From contig JAGYXB010001414.1 of NCBI GenBank assembly GCA_022495005.1, forward strand, positions 1,860,001 to 1,924,000: DNA of 64,000 nucleotides. The letters run 5' to 3'. Numbering within the stretch: position 1 is the stretch's first letter; each line of letters starts with the position of its first letter. Source of the stretch: Rhyacophila brunnea. Taxonomy: Eukaryota; Arthropoda; Insecta; Trichoptera; Rhyacophilidae. The translations under genes were made by a program, and so were the position numbers. The notes beneath the pieces were generated by a model. That model saw only the letters and a list, made by a program, of their open reading frames with translations. It had not been told where the DNA came from and made no database searches. Below are positions 11,586 to 22,299 of this stretch, piece after piece.

Positions 11586-12512
11586 ATGCGTGCGGCATCT
11601 TCAGGTTGCGTGAACCTGAACGATCCTACAACTAAGATCTACTAAAAGATTAAAAAAAAACAATATATTGTGAAGTGTATCAATCAATTGTGGTTACCTG
11701 AGAGGTTTTAAGAACCTTATACCGGAGCTACAAGAGCGATCTACCTCAACTTTATAAATGTGAGTACAATGAAATAAAGTGTAACTCGCATTAACGAGGA
11801 ACCAGTGATGAATACTTTTGAAAAATATAATTCGGAGAAGAATATATACGTAAAGGCGACTGTATATAGAATACTTTTCTTGATATACTTGGAAAAGGAA
11901 AGAATAAATAAAATTAATACTTTTGGTAATTTATTAGTCAGATACCGACATTAAGCAAAAGTATGTCGATGAGACTATCCAAAGGATCTCTCTGACCCCT
12001 TTAAACCATAAAGAAAGTATAAAAATAAATTGTGTTACTCACCGTAACAGAAATAATAGAATTAAGAATAAAATGCACAATAAAAATTTCGCGTGAATTT
12101 TTAAGCTTTTTTCTAAATTAAAGTTGAGTACCATGCAAGTATAGGTACAAGAATCCAGACAAAGAAAAAAAAATTTTAAAAAAATAAATTTATACTACTT
12201 TGTACATTAAAATCTCGATAATTATCATAATTACCGTGACGTCATGGGTGTAGGTACATGAAAGCCTGTACCTTTTACAATATAAGATTTTAAACGGAGA
12301 AGATTGGACGCTTGTAACAGGAGTTGCAAGCCTTCAGGGTTATCAGCGACAAGCAGCGCATGCCCTCTAAAAACTTTAAACGTCGATTGCGGACGAACGG
12401 GTAGTCGTAGGAAGCTGAAAATTGGCGCAATCGATAGCTGAATTTTTATATGAATTTACGGTTGAAGGTCCGCTTCTTCTAACTCCAGGGGACGGAGGAA
12501 TTCGAAGAAATT
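11586..12512 (+). other. Retroelement leader, about 0.9 kb
   Basis: Untranslated leader between primer site and gag. AT-rich with several short AUG-led frames but no motif. It would be expected to contain packaging signals; none can be pointed to. Confidence 0.55.
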
Positions 12513-13484
12513 ATGCCGAACCCTGTTCCGGGTCCGAGTGTAGAAGAAGAATTTATTTTGGAAGAAGGCTTGCAAAACGCGCAAGTATTCCCCGAAGAGG
12601 ATTCATTTTTGCAAGTAAGCACGTCGGCTCCCAAACAAAAAATGGCACCACCAAAACCAGCCGTTTGTACCCCATGCCATGTTAAGCCGGAACTCCATTC
12701 CACCTATGAGGGTAGCCCAAAGCAGAGCGTTGAACTTTTTCTCCGACGCTGCAGAGAATATTGCGAAGCTGTGAAGTACCCAGCTGAGAATTGGACAGAG
12801 TTGGCTATACGTCAGCTCAGAGGAGAGGCCAAGACTTGGGCCAAAAATATTGACACATCGGACAGTTGGCGGTCGTTTAGTAACGACCTGAAAGAGCACT
12901 TCGAATCACCTTCAAGACGTCGTGCTCAACGAACGGAGCTCGAACATAAAGAGCAAGGACCTCAAGAGGGAGCTAATGGTTTCCTCCTGAAGAAGATGGA
13001 ATTAGCCGAGGTATTCCTTCCGGAAATGAAGTCGGAAACCCTGGCTTCAACCTTTTATGACCTACTCACCGTGAGCGATCAGATAAGAGTTAATCAAGAG
13101 AAATGGAAGACGATGGACGAGCTGCTTGAAGTAGCTCATACACTTCGACCATTGAAATCGGCATTGGCTTCCGTGCCATCTCCAGCAAATGCCGTCAAGG
13201 CGAACGATGAAAAGAGGCCCGCTCAGCAGAGAACTTGGCGCGAAAAACCGCGCTCAGTACAAGAGCCCGGTACTCGATCTGATGAAGCCCCGGAGGTTGC
13301 CGATAAAAGACCGCGGCCATCGGATCAACCTGTCAATTCGGAAAGACCTGCGTACCGCCCACGTCCTCGCATTGCAGAGCGAGGCGGTGCCAGACAAAGG
13401 CGTTGTCAACATTGTCCTGGCTTCTATGAAAATAAGGATTGCCCAGACAGGCAAGCAGCTCAGCAGACCAGAAAGGAGCCATGA
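12513..13484 (+). CDS. Ty3-type Gag with degenerate zinc knuckle
   Basis: 323-residue Gag-like capsid protein. Residues about 60-135 have the retrotransposon-gag pattern: a helix starting SVELFLRRC, then LAIRQLRGEAKTWA, a tryptophan and DLKEHF, as in Ty3/gypsy capsids. The C-terminal third is basic and proline/arginine-rich, as expected for nucleocapsid. A knuckle begins CQHC but has lost the histidine and one spacer residue before the final cysteine (CQHCPGFYENKDC), so normal zinc binding is doubtful. The ATG at 12513 is the first in frame that precedes the domain. The frame ends at a TGA (13482-13484), after which the same frame stays open, suggesting either stop readthrough or a nonsense mutation (CGA to TGA is a common CpG change). 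No protease or polymerase follows. Confidence 0.85.
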   Translation: MPNPVPGPSVEEEFILEEGLQNAQVFPEEDSFLQVSTSAPKQKMAPPKPAVCTPCHVKPELHSTYEGSPKQSVELFLRRCREYCEAVKYPAENWTELAIRQLRGEAKTWAKNIDTSDSWRSFSNDLKEHFESPSRRRAQRTELEHKEQGPQEGANGFLLKKMELAEVFLPEMKSETLASTFYDLLTVSDQIRVNQEKWKTMDELLEVAHTLRPLKSALASVPSPANAVKANDEKRPAQQRTWREKPRSVQEPGTRSDEAPEVADKRPRPSDQPVNSERPAYRPRPRIAERGGARQRRCQHCPGFYENKDCPDRQAAQQTRKEP

Positions 13485-13657
13485 AGACGGCTCGCGGACC
13501 GGGTTGATCGTCGATGGCTCCAAGACGACGAACACGGGCGGACCGCCGAAGAGAAGATTCAAGAAGGTGACACGAACGTTCCTCGAACGCCGTTCAGCCG
13601 AGTTCTAGCTAGTGACATAGACGCTCTTCTGGCGAATAGGGTTAACTGTGAAAGTGA

Positions 13658-13665
13658 ACTGAAGG
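13658..13665 (+). repeat. 8 bp TSD ACTGAAGG (left copy)
   Basis: ACTGAAGG before the nested hAT element, repeated exactly at 15709-15716 after it. Confidence 0.85.
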
Positions 13666-15708
13666 CAGCGCTCGGAATGGAGCGGAACGCCCCGGAGCGC
13701 CGTTCCTGTTCGTGGAATTCTTAAGGATGGCGTTCCTGTTCGTTAAAACCTCGAAAATGGCGTACCGGTTCGTTAAATATCCGACGGACAGCGAGTCGTC
13801 TAGTAAAATCCTCAAGCGTCATACTTAATATTATTACGTTCCGGGTTAGATTTAAAATTTACGAAAATGAATTGATATGTACAAAGGTACAAAAACATAA
13901 ATATTTTTTTTATTAAAAAATAATTTTACTGGTTTAGAACCACTGAATTTTCTATGACCCGTACATAATTTACTTAAGTTTTTTTGAAATAGTGATAGAG
14001 TAAGTGTAAGACAGCGTATTTGAGAAATAACCTTTTTTCAAGACAATACTTTTTTCAACGAATTTGGCCTTGAATGCACCAATAGACATATTACTCTTTT
14101 GCGTCAATGGTGATAAAACAATAAAATTGTATACAAAGAAATGCACTGGGGTAAGTAAGATTTATTGCATTGTCGTATGGGACAATAATGTATTTTGAAA
14201 AAAAAGGTTTTTATGATTGTAAGGAAATGTTGGAAGCTATTTTACATTGAAATGTAGATTTACTGTATTATTAATTTATAAAACGAGACACTTACTTTTT
14301 TGCAAGTCCAAACATATTATTTTAATACAGTTAAGGTGAAGTTACATGCCTAAATATAGTGAGTTAATAACGTAATAGTTATAATGCACACTGGAACTTT
14401 TAAATTTTTAAATGAAACATATTCAATACATATATTATCTTTACTGCAGTGGTAGGCAATTGTTTTTTGTAATGAAACTTTAAATTTTGTATCGAGACAA
14501 CCATAATTGGCCGAATTGTCCATTTATCATATTATTATGTTAGCGAAATTTACATGGGTTTGACGCGTTCATAGTTTTTGTATTTCATAATGCAATCGAG
14601 GTCGTTCATTGGTCGTTTATCAATATTAAGTGGTATGCAGCCATTGATAAGCGTTTTCATCAGAGGAAGCGACAAAATTAGACTCCTTATTTTTCCAAAT
14701 TTAATAATTTTAAGTTGTGTTTTTTATCTTCTATCATATATTTTTATTGTTTTAATTTTATATGGATATTTTTCGGGTTGAATGAACTGTGTTTTGATGG
14801 TTAAACTAATATTATAATAGATTTAATAACTTAAATCAAATAATTCCATAATTAATATAGATACATATTCGTGAACATCGTATGCATGTTAAAAAAATTT
14901 GTATTGTTTAAGGTACAATACGAAATAAAAATATTTAAATAAATCAATCAGAATCCAATGAGATAAATATATGAAAAATTTCTCTGTATATAACAATTTC
15001 TATAACATTGGAAACCTATTAGAATAAATTATCCTACATGTCCACATGATGTAAATATTTTTTTTCTAATAATATGTACCTACACTTCTGAGGTTGTTTA
15101 AAATGATTCATATTTAATAAATAATGCTACATTTGTAAATCTTGCGTATTACATACTTTTTTAATTAATTTATTAAAAACCATGCCCTTGCTTTTTCGTA
15201 TACGATGGATTTTGATTTGATTAAAAAATAGTTTACCATAATCAAAATATTTCGAATTTACGAAAAATCAGAGCTTTGAAAAAAGCGGCATGTATTTTGT
15301 TTAAACCGAAGTATCTTCACTCATATTTCTATCCACTCTTAGTTGCATATTTTTATTCAAACTACTAACGAAACCAATGGGAAATTGTGATTAGTTTGTC
15401 TATTGTTTCGTGTATTTTAATAATGTTTCCCACTCCAATTAGATTCATATACGTTTAGTTATTTATATTTGTATAATTATTAATGTATTTTTTAGAAAAC
15501 GATTTCGTAAACTAAAACGACTCTATATTTGTATGTTACCACTAATTGTTATAGTCGATAGCGTATTGGGCGAAGATGATGATAAAAAAGTACATCATGT
15601 AAAAGTAAAATATATTTTTATATTATAGATATTATTATATCTAATATCACACATTTTTGGAAAATTGTCGAGCGTTCCTGTTCGTGAAATTTTCCATTTC
15701 GACCACTG
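13666..15708. mobile_element. Nested 2.0 kb hAT-type element
   Basis: Starts CAGCGCTCGGAATGGA and ends with the complement of CAGTGGTCGAAATGGA, imperfect inverted ends of the same family as the 236 bp MITE at 37754-37989. Subterminal repeats built on CGTTCCTGTTCGT occur three or four times at the left (13699-13775, roughly 30 bp spacing) and once inverted at the right (about 15672). An exact 8 bp duplication flanks it. The interior is AT-rich and I find no transposase, so it is non-autonomous or has lost its gene. It interrupts the retroelement's second reading frame. Confidence 0.85.
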
Positions 15709-17134
15709 ACTGAAGGACACCCTTCTGGTGAAATCATTTAACCCTAAGGTTCACTGTGAGGTCGAAGCTGGCCCCAGTAACCAAGTTAATCTTTGTACAG
15801 GTCCTCTTGTAAAGGATAGCAGCGTAAGACCGGAGAAATATCGCAAACACGATATTAAAAATTCTGCTAGTAAAATAGTAGAAAATTTTAATAAAAAGAA
15901 TAGCGGTAAGACGTTGTCCAATGTTGGGACTTCGCGAGCTAATAATTCTTTTACCGGCGGCGAAATAGAATATAAAAAGTTTTTAAATAAATTAGAATTA
16001 GGGAGTTATGAAATAAATGTTGGCGACAAGGAAGAAGCTTATCAAGATAAACAGTTAAAGACAGCTAGCAGTGGATGCGGCGAAGGCGTAAGCAGTGGCG
16101 CTCTTGGTGTGCTGAGAACATCGGCAAACGTAAGTAACTGTAGTTTCGTCGATACTGACGACAGATCTCTTGTAACAAATAATTTAACGAATTATTGTGC
16201 TTCCGCTAACCATTTGTGTAAAAATATTAATAGTACTAACTATACTAAAGCCGAAGCTGGCAGTTTACTTGAAATTAATAACGATGTATGTAGTTTAGAT
16301 AGTCGATCGTCGTTGCAATCGAGCAACGAAACTTTAGGAAGGGACTCACCTTTTAAATTAGCGAACAGACCCCACGAGGCTGACGTTAAGAATATTATTA
16401 GGAAGAGTCGAACTAATCGTCGACTACAAAACATTAATACCTTCGGTAACTTAAGGCGAAATAAACTTAATGAAGAAGAGCTCATAGCATTAGATGACTA
16501 TAATCGTTATCTTAAGCAAAAATCAAGTAAATGTAAGTCCTTTAGTATTAAGATTATTAAAAATAAGTTACGTAAGCTTAATAAGATTAATTTTGATAGC
16601 GTTAAGTTTGAACTAAGAAATATGAACTTAATGTACATAGATAAAGCTAGATATAGTGACGAAAGAGTTGTTGTGTATGATCATCGTCTCAAAGGCGGTG
16701 ATATACTCAATGACGGAGAACAAGAGTTATGGGACTCAGCTACGGCTGCCCATAACCAACAAAGCAAAATTTCTACGGATTTTCTCGGTTCTGTAAATAT
16801 TTTAGATCCTAGGGACAGGTGTAGTCGGGGACAGAATTTTGCGGCGTGTCAAAGGACACTACCATCTGTAACGACTGCAGACCGTCCAAATAGCGTAGTC
16901 AGAAGTACGTGGGCGATTGTAGGTAGTACGTTGGATGCGCCGGGTGAAGGGAAATTGCCAACTACTGCAATTGCACGTAATAAAAATAGCTTACCTCATA
17001 AAGATTTAAATATTAAACTTGATAAAAATGTTAGTAATAAGAGTGCTTTGAATACTAGTGTTAAATTGATATACATGATTATGATAAGCGTGATATACAA
17101 ATCAGTGATAAGTGTGATATATTTTAAATTTATA

Positions 17135-18642
17135 GCGAAGAGAGTGTTGCTAGTTAAGGCGTGGGGAAGCGCATGGCTTCCACGCTAAGTCCTTTACTAG
17201 TATTCGGAGCTGCGGTGCGAAATAGTTTGAGAAGAATCTGGCTAATGAAAGAGCAGACGACCCGGTGGTATCATCTACGCCGCTTTCCAAAGCTACCAAC
17301 GACAGAGACGAGGGAGTGCACGCTCTCTCAGAACGTCGTATGGATGCGCAGGAATGTGCGCGGGAAGAACTACTGGCGAGTTCAGGAACAGATTCCGAAC
17401 TTAGCGATGGAGGAGCTGAAGTGGAAAGAATTGTTGACTCGACAATATCTAATGAAGAGATGACCCTTGGCGAGAGGCTGGATGCGTTGGACGCAGTCCT
17501 ACGGGACGCCCCCATCAAGATAACGCCCCCCAAGAGAGAATTTAGGAGGATCGGACGATTGGGAGGGCGGCACCCTGCGAGGACCGACTTCCCAACGCCC
17601 GGGAGCAAAGATCAAGGTACTACCTTTGGCGAGTGGCGGGATGCGTTGGACGCTGTCTTACGAGACGCCCCCATCCGGAATGCGCCCCCCAAACGTCAGT
17701 ATCAGCGTATAGGCCGATCAGGTAAGCGTCGCTCAAAGCGATCGTTACCGCCATCGCCTGTAAGCTAAGTCTCTAACTAAAGCGAGCTATAAGTCTTCGA
17801 GAGGAGCGATAAAGAAATAAGTCTATTATCGAAGCGAGCGACAAGACTTCGAGAGGGGCGATAAAGAAATAAGTCTCTGATCGAAGCGAAAAACAAGTCT
17901 TTTCTCGAAGCGAGAAAGAAATAAGTCTTCGGGGCGAGCGAAACGAAGAAAGTGTTGCTAATTAAGGCGTGGGAAAGTCCGTGACTTTCACGATAAGTCC
18001 TTATTAGTATTCGGAGCTGCGAAACCAACAAGTCTCTAGTTAGAGCGACCAATAAGTCTCTAACTGAAGCAAGCAACAAGTCTTCGAGAGGAGCGATAAA
18101 GAAATAAGTCTATTATCGAAGCAAACAACAAGTCTTCGAGAGGAGCGATAAAGAAATAAGTCTATTATCGAAGCAAAAAACGAGTCTTCGAGAGGAGCGA
18201 TAAAGAAATAAGTCTATTATCGAAGCAAACAAGTCTTCGAGAGGAGCGATAAAGAAATAAGTCTATTATCGAAGCAAACAACAAGTCTTCGAGAAGAGCG
18301 ATAAAGAAATAAGTCTCTGATCGAAGCGAGAAACAAGTCTTTTCTCGAAGCGAGAAAGAAATAAGTCTTCGTTGAGAGCGAAACGAAGAAAGTGTTGCTA
18401 ATTAGGGCATGGGGAAGTCCTTGACTTCCACGCTAAGCCCCTAGTAGTATTCGGAGCTGCGAGAAATGAGCCTTAATCGGAGCAAGCAATAAGACTTCGA
18501 GAGGAGCGATAAAGAAATAAGTCTTTTATCGGAGCGAGCGATAAGTCTTCGAGAAGGGCAAGACGAAAAACGTGTTGCTAATCTAGGCGTGGGGAAGTTC
18601 GTAACTTTCACGCTAAGTCCTTATTAGTATTCGGAGCTGCGA
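17135..18642 (+). repeat. Hairpin-rich compound tandem array
   Basis: Two repeat types interleave. An 80-odd bp module running from GTGTTGCTAATTAAGGCGTG to TATTCGGAGCTGCGA occurs four times (about 17135-17216, 17939-18022, 18378-18461, 18561-18642). Each holds a central stem formed by a GAAGTC/GACTTC-type pair inside CGTG/CACG. Between them a unit of about 52 bp beginning AAGTCTTCGAGAGGAGCGAT occurs about eight times (17791, 17843, 18078, 18130, 18183, 18231, 18283, 18491). It contains the inverted pair CGATAA...TTATCG. Base changes in the 80 bp module stem often keep pairing. Role unknown; an RNA packaging or dimerisation structure is a guess. Confidence 0.85.
17226..17768 (+). CDS. Small frame with 53-residue internal repeat
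   Basis: An open frame from 17226 to the TAA ending at 17768, in a different frame from the preceding one and starting between the first hairpin module and the tandem array. The first ATG in frame is near 17341; a GTG lies at 17265. The N-terminal half is acidic and Ser/Glu-rich. The C-terminal half contains two similar segments 53 codons apart, each with LDALDAVLRDAPI or RDALDAVLRDAPI followed by PPKR and an RRIGR/QRIGR basic stretch. GC content is higher than in the flanks. It may be a frameshifted continuation of the upstream reading frame. No family recognised; the basic C-terminus suggests nucleic-acid binding at most. Confidence 0.5.
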   Translation, partial: FEKNLANERADDPVVSSTPLSKATNDRDEGVHALSERRMDAQECAREELLASSGTDSELSDGGAEVERIVDSTISNEEMTLGERLDALDAVLRDAPIKITPPKREFRRIGRLGGRHPARTDFPTPGSKDQGTTFGEWRDALDAVLRDAPIRNAPPKRQYQRIGRSGKRRSKRSLPPSPVS

Positions 18643-19207
18643 AAAATAAGTCTCTTGATTGGGATTGATTTCAAATTCTTGTAGAATGTAATATATAGCT
18701 AGGAGTATTGAGCGTTAGATTAAATAGGTTTAAATGACCCTATGTAATTTAATATTAAAGGTATTGTCAGGGGAGTCTCCCTGGCATATCGTAGTACTAT
18801 GCCGTATTTTCTAGTAAGCGGGAACGTGAGTCGCGACGGGAAGTCGAACTCTACTTCTGTCCATGGGTCGTAAAGGGAGCGTCTCCGTGAGCCCTCTTCC
18901 TTGCGGCTGTCCCTCGGCAGGAGAAGCAGTAGTCGTCCCATACAGCACTCACCGTCCTCAAAATAAAATTTTTAACTTCAAAATTATTACAATGTATAAT
19001 TTTCTTTTATTAATTAGAATTTTAAGACCTGAATCTGGGCGAATATTAATTACAAAAAGTAAAAAAAAAACTTTGTGTGCATGCGCAGATTTTGTGTATT
19101 TTATTTTGAATATGCTTTACTGTTTGCTTTATCGCTTTGCATATTACTGTGTCCTGAGGTGTTGCAATGGTGAATTGAGACTAGACATATACAGTTATGT
19201 CTCTATT
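18643..19207 (+). other. 3' internal untranslated region of the LTR element
   Basis: Contains a GC-rich block (18760-18950) with no long plausible frame, then AT-rich sequence to the right LTR. Nothing recognised. Confidence 0.5.
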
Positions 19208-19220
19208 AAGGGTGGGCATT
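19208..19220 (+). promoter_or_regulatory. Weak polypurine tract
   Basis: AAGGGTGGGCATT abuts the right LTR. It is purine-rich but interrupted, a poor primer for plus-strand synthesis; it is the only candidate at the expected place. Confidence 0.4.
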
Positions 19221-21785
19221 TGACACGAACAGAAACGCCGACCTTCAGTTAGTGTTTGTGGCGGAGTATGGTTTAACGACATAACTATACAAATCTTGAC
19301 TACAAGGTCAATTCTACTTCTCAATAGCCGTGCGACAACCTCACGACAAGGTACAAACAGGATATATAAGCCCCATGGTTCTAAACTATGGAAGAAGCAG
19401 GAATGAAATGGTCGAAAAAGACCATGAACCGGTAACCAGTAGCGTAATCGTTTAGTAATAGGAAGTAAAATGTACGTTGTTAACCTTTTCTTTGTAAATG
19501 TGATAAAAATTTTACGTAAAAATCTCGCCTCAGAAAATCGAGACTGCTGAAGTGTGATTGAAACACTGTGACCACAGCCCTCAAAATGTCACGTCGTGAA
19601 ATTTCAACGCGATCTATTTTGAATAAAATTTCCGGGAAATCTCCATTAAACTTAGAAAATAAGTTATGGGAGAGATTGTTTACGTAAAATTTAGCAAGTA
19701 CATGCTTGAATAACTTTTATAGAAATAATGGAAATGTATGAAAATTGAAAAAGAAAATTTAATATTTATAAATTTATATACTGTATAATTGTGAATAAAG
19801 AATTTTAATACTAATTTTATCGCTACAAGATAGAAGCTAACTATCGTTATAAAAATACTGTAAACGCGTACCTATATCTATAGACGCGTAATTATAATTA
19901 TAGATTTTGTTAATGCTATAACTCGCTAACTATTATAAATATATTATAAAAGTAACAATTGGAAAAACTTGAGATTTTGGTATAGATGGGTTTCTACCCA
20001 TAAACAGTAATAAATCTTAAACGCATCCTAAGTAATAAAAGAATCAAAAATCGCAACTAAAAATACGAATTATCATGCGACCTTGAACTTTAAAGCAGAT
20101 CTATTTCAGGCAAAAACACGGCCTAGCTGTGCTGGCTCGCAAGGTAAAAATAGATTCAAGGTTACATTCAAATTACTATGTAAAGGCTACCATGCAAGAT
20201 TAAATAAGTTAGTAACTGCTCATGTATAACATCTTGTTAGAATTAAGCATTTATATACTTAATTGGAAATGTTAAGTATAATATTATAGTATTTTCACGT
20301 AATAATGTTCGTCCGAAAAGTAAATATCGAATGAGAAAGTTTCTGCGGGACCAAACAGTTTTATTAAAACTTAGTAAAATTCTATTGGCCTAAAAAGGCC
20401 AAGAGTGGTGGAAAGGACCAGCACGTGGGTGTCAACCTTTCGTTCTGACGTTTTAAATTTAAAGACTGCCATCCCCTTATCTAGTACACGAATACCTATT
20501 CCGATACCTCGTTGGAAAGCTAAAAACTTTTCCCTTCGTTTGAACACGAAAAATCATATAAAATCAACTATTTTGCTTACGTCATCGTAACGACGCATTT
20601 GAGAAACTTGTTCTAAAGGGTGTTTAAAACATCCCTATTGAAACTTTATTTTGTGAAAATAAGGTAGAGTAAATTTAACCTGACTAAAGTAGAAGATATC
20701 TCTATTAGAAAGTTGTCAAGAACGGGAGATATACGTAAATTTATCCCGTGAGAGAGAGATATAGATCTGCTATCCCTTACGGACTGTTTCCTGTTAAACC
20801 TCTATCCAGAGGGTATAAAAGGTGACATCTTTTTCCGTAAATTCATTAGTTTCTACACTTTTCACCAGCGATCTTCAGCAAAGCAGCAGTCCTCACTGCG
20901 AGCTTGTGAGACATGGTTCTCGGTAAATTCGCGATTAATACCTTAAGTAAGTCCCCTTCGGCGGGCAAAAACGTAGCGCGAATACCACGTATCTGTCGGT
21001 AGTGACGTATGCCGCTAAAAGTGGCGCGAATACCACGTATCTGCCGGTAGTGACGCACGTCGCGGAGTAACTTTATTTTTTATTACGCATCATACGAGGT
21101 GACGTAATCGGAGTAAAATACGTGATCGGATTTGTTTTATAAAAACAAATTAATAAATCGGTTTGTAATAATAAATTTTACAAATCATTTCGGAATTATA
21201 AAATAAATTTTTGAAACTTTATTAAGTAAACATAATTATAAAATCAAATTTTAGTAAATAAAATTGTAAACATTAACAAACCTTTTGTAAACAAGTTTGT
21301 AAACACAAATAAATATTTGTAAACATACTGTGAACATAAATAAATTTTATAAACAACAATAAAATAAATTTTATTCTTTTTATAAACCCAACTCTATGTG
21401 ACTAAAGAATAATTTATATTTTTTCTAACGGGAAAATATTTCGTGAAATAAAAATATTCAAAGAATATCTGCGTATACATTCTCCGAGTTAGGTGTGACT
21501 TTTTGGAAACTTGTGAAAGATTTCACAGAGATCCTATAGTGAACAAATAAATGGTTTACTGATACTTTAATGAGATTTAATTACGGGAACAATGACAGTT
21601 AACTTTATTGTGAAACCGTGAACTCTAGAACCTGAATAAATTCGGCACCACACCAGCTGAGAGTTTTATTTGGGAATTCAAAAGTTGTGATACTACAAAG
21701 GAGATCCACCCTCCTAGTTCATCACTAGTCTCCTCAGTGACGGCCCGGTAGCATTATTGAGCTAGCCGTGAGCCGGGTCATGTCA
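19221..21785 (+). repeat. Right LTR (2565 bp)
   Basis: Direct copy of 9008-11572 with about 20 scattered substitutions, one small indel pair and an inverted 11 bp segment near 19298. TATA box at 20814 and initiator A at 20845 keep the 31-base spacing. The 48 bp duplication and GTAAACA cluster are present. Confidence 0.93.
20814..20848 (+). promoter_or_regulatory. Core promoter of the right LTR
   Basis: TATAAAAG and TCATTA in the same arrangement as in the left LTR. It could drive transcription outward into 21786 and beyond. Confidence 0.65.
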
Positions 21786-21789
21786 TATT
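21786..21789 (+). repeat. Target-site duplication TATT (right)
   Basis: Matches 9004-9007 exactly and abuts the right LTR. Confidence 0.82.
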
Positions 21790-22291
21790 AATATGATAGT
21801 TTTGTTTTTAAAATAAATTCATGCATATATAAATTATGAAATATGCTGAGTTTTATTAAATTGGGGCACTTTGTTATTCATTTAATTAAAAAAATCTGGT
21901 TACTATTAAATTAAATGTTGTTTTACAATTAGAATATCCTAATAATTATTGTGTACCACCCACAAGCACAGAGTTCACCCAATTTTATACGAGAGATTGT
22001 TCAGTATGTCAGTGTATGCCTAGTAATAAGATTCGCTGACAGTTACCTTAATTCATTTAGTCGGAAACATGAAACTGACCTAATACAGATTCCTAGAAAC
22101 TGTCTAAAATATTTCTTTAGAATGATCTGACATTTATCAGATATCGTATCGATCTATGAGCTAAGAAATTATTGGCTAATATTATGAACTGCATATCAAT
22201 TTTATTGCACGGGGTCAGGGAAAATACAGAGGCGGTGTTATTTCCTATGAACCCACTCCATCTGTTTAGTTATTTAATCTATAACTACACA
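21790..22291. other. No gene recognised
   Basis: AT-rich, no motif seen. Confidence 0.4.
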
Positions 22292-22299
22292 GTTAATAC

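Larger units (their letters stand above)
13485..17188 (+). pseudogene. Second reading frame, unknown product, split by hAT
   Basis: After the gag stop the gag frame continues open from 13485 to the hAT insertion, and resumes after it (15717) to a TAA at 17186. Ignoring the insert and one 8 bp duplication, it is about 550 codons in the gag frame. It has no AUG before about residue 300 of the downstream part, so it was presumably made as a Gag extension. Composition is rich in Ser, Asn, Lys and Leu. I recognise no protease, reverse transcriptase or integrase motif. A basic stretch (KIIKNKLRKLNKINF) and a hydrophobic stretch near the C-terminus (MIMISVIYKSVISVIY) are visible; the last residues are encoded by the first hairpin module. 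Function unknown; it could also be a highly diverged remnant of pol. Confidence 0.6.
9008..21785 (+). mobile_element. 12.8 kb gag-only LTR retrotransposon
   Basis: Two 2565 bp direct LTRs bound a 7648 bp interior. LTR ends are TGACA...TGTCA. The element has a 4 bp TATT duplication, a candidate tRNA primer site at 11576 and a weak purine tract before the right LTR. The interior holds a Ty3-type gag (12513-13484), an in-frame downstream frame interrupted by a hAT insertion (13666-15708), a small repeat-bearing frame (17226-17768) and a hairpin-rich tandem array (17135-18642). I see no D[ST]G protease, YxDD polymerase, RNase H or HHCC/DDE integrase in any frame. About 20 LTR differences by eye, plus a microinversion, indicate a fairly recent insertion. 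Structurally it is a TR-GAG-like non-autonomous element; mobilisation by an autonomous relative is inferred. Confidence 0.92.

Noticed and set aside
12422..12685. 87-codon frame overlapping the start of gag
   Set aside because: A shadow frame: the gag frame has the conserved capsid pattern and this one has none.
13189..13608. 139-codon frame overlapping the end of gag, possible gag-pol shift product
   Set aside because: No protease or other motif. The gag frame itself continues open past its stop, a simpler reading.
17777..18640. Regular repeats resembling a CRISPR array
   Set aside because: Repeats of several types abut directly without unique spacers, inside a eukaryotic LTR element, with no cas genes.
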